Positions 5,607 to 6,033 of a DNA stretch of 6,033 nucleotides are shown here, piece by piece. Positions within the stretch are counted from its first letter, which is position 1. Each line of letters starts with the position of its first letter. Source of the stretch: Acidimicrobiales bacterium (GTDB lineage Bacteria; Actinomycetota; Acidimicrobiia; Acidimicrobiales; Poriferisodaliceae); NCBI GenBank assembly GCA_020631315.1, contig JAHDHM010000230.1, forward strand, positions 1 to 6,033, read 5' to 3'. The translations under genes and the position numbers were made by a program. Below the pieces are notes generated by a model. It did not search any database. It was not told where the DNA came from and worked only from the letters and a program-made list of their open reading frames with translations.

Positions 5607-6033
5607 TCAGCGCACCAGCCCGGCGAGCTCCCAGGCGCCCAACCCGGCCGCAAGTGCCGCGCCGAGCAGACCGATGACCGTCCACCTCGTCCACGGTGCA
5701 TCCGGGCGCTCCCGTCGGATGATCATCACCAGCGACAGGTCGACGATGGTGAACACGACGAACGTCACGATGCTCGTCGCCCGCGCCAGCCCCACCAGCG
5801 GGAAGAACAGCGCCAACAACACGACCACGCTCGCGACGAGAGCGGTCGCCCGCACCGGCGTCTGCCGAACCGGATGCACCTCGCCCAACTCGTCGGGCAG
5901 CAGGCCTTCCCGGGACATGCCGTAGAGCACCCGGCTCGCCATCACCAGCTGCACCAACACGCCGTTGACCATCGCGATGACGGCGATCGCCGAGATGGCA
6001 TCGCCGTCCATGCTGGTCACCGCCTCGAACAAG
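5607..6033 (-). CDS. APC-superfamily amino acid permease, C-terminal part (cut by right window edge)
   Basis: The frame runs off the right edge. The 141 residues seen are the C-terminal portion of a permease that is normally about 450 or more residues long, so the start and the substrate-binding helices 1 and 6 are missing. The TTG at 6030-6032 is an internal leucine codon, not a start. The diagnostic segment is ASRVLYGMSREGLLPDELGEVHPVRQTPVRAT (about residues 32-63 of the fragment), the conserved cytoplasmic loop of amino acid/polyamine/organocation transporters of the PotE/CAT type. Hydrophobic helices lie at about 12-31, 63-82, 86-106 and 117-139, with a basic RRERPDAPWTRW loop between the last two. 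It would carry an amino acid or amine across the cytoplasmic membrane; the exact substrate cannot be told. The TGA stop is at 5607-5609, 60 bp before the SRPBCC start. Confidence 0.87.
   Translation of the reverse strand, partial: LFEAVTSMDGDAISAIAVIAMVNGVLVQLVMASRVLYGMSREGLLPDELGEVHPVRQTPVRATALVASVVVLLALFFPLVGLARATSIVTFVVFTIVDLSLVMIIRRERPDAPWTRWTVIGLLGAALAAGLGAWELAGLVR

Noticed and set aside
5284..5925. A 213-codon plus-strand open frame antisense to the SRPBCC and permease genes
   Set aside because: It spans two real genes on the opposite strand, and its Ser/Thr/Asn-rich translation resembles no family.
6030..6032. TTG as the start of the permease
   Set aside because: The visible part begins in the middle of a conserved APC-family region; a full permease needs several hundred more residues beyond the window edge.

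Overview
This window is high-GC DNA with a strong G/C bias at third codon positions, GTG as well as ATG starts, and an actinobacterial gene set. It carries the end of an actinobacterial-type dCTP deaminase, a secreted HNH nuclease lipoprotein of a type common in Streptomyces and relatives, and a CYP153-type P450. The best guess is a high-GC actinobacterium, possibly Acidimicrobiia. That placement is inference from protein style, not from any marker gene.

Layout, left to right: (1) the last 54 codons of dcd on the plus strand; (2) a convergent minus-strand gene for a predicted extracellular lipoprotein that joins an HNH nuclease domain to a C-terminal lamin-tail domain; (3) a 67-bp divergent promoter region; (4) a plus-strand pair, probably one operon, made of a 12-helix MFS transporter and, 11 nt after its stop, a protein with four precisely phased TPR units and C-terminal membrane segments; (5) a 29-bp convergent gap with a hairpin that overlaps the TPR gene's stop codon; (6) a minus-strand block which, in transcription order, is an APC-family permease (cut by the right edge), an SRPBCC/START-like small protein, and a CYP153-like cytochrome P450. 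The P450 has its own strong Shine-Dalgarno site and a probable promoter in the 103-bp gap upstream.

The genes do not form one obvious pathway. dcd is housekeeping. The nuclease lipoprotein acts outside the membrane. The MFS/TPR pair looks like a small transport unit of unknown substrate. The P450 probably hydroxylates alkanes or similar aliphatic substrates, but no ferredoxin or reductase is encoded here. Coding density is very high; no RNA gene, mobile element, CRISPR array or integrase is visible, and no stretch above 300 bases lacks a gene. No clearly new multi-gene system was found. The most interesting items are the HNH plus lamin-tail lipoprotein, the MFS/TPR-membrane pair, and the P450 with an unusual haem loop and a symmetric promoter region.
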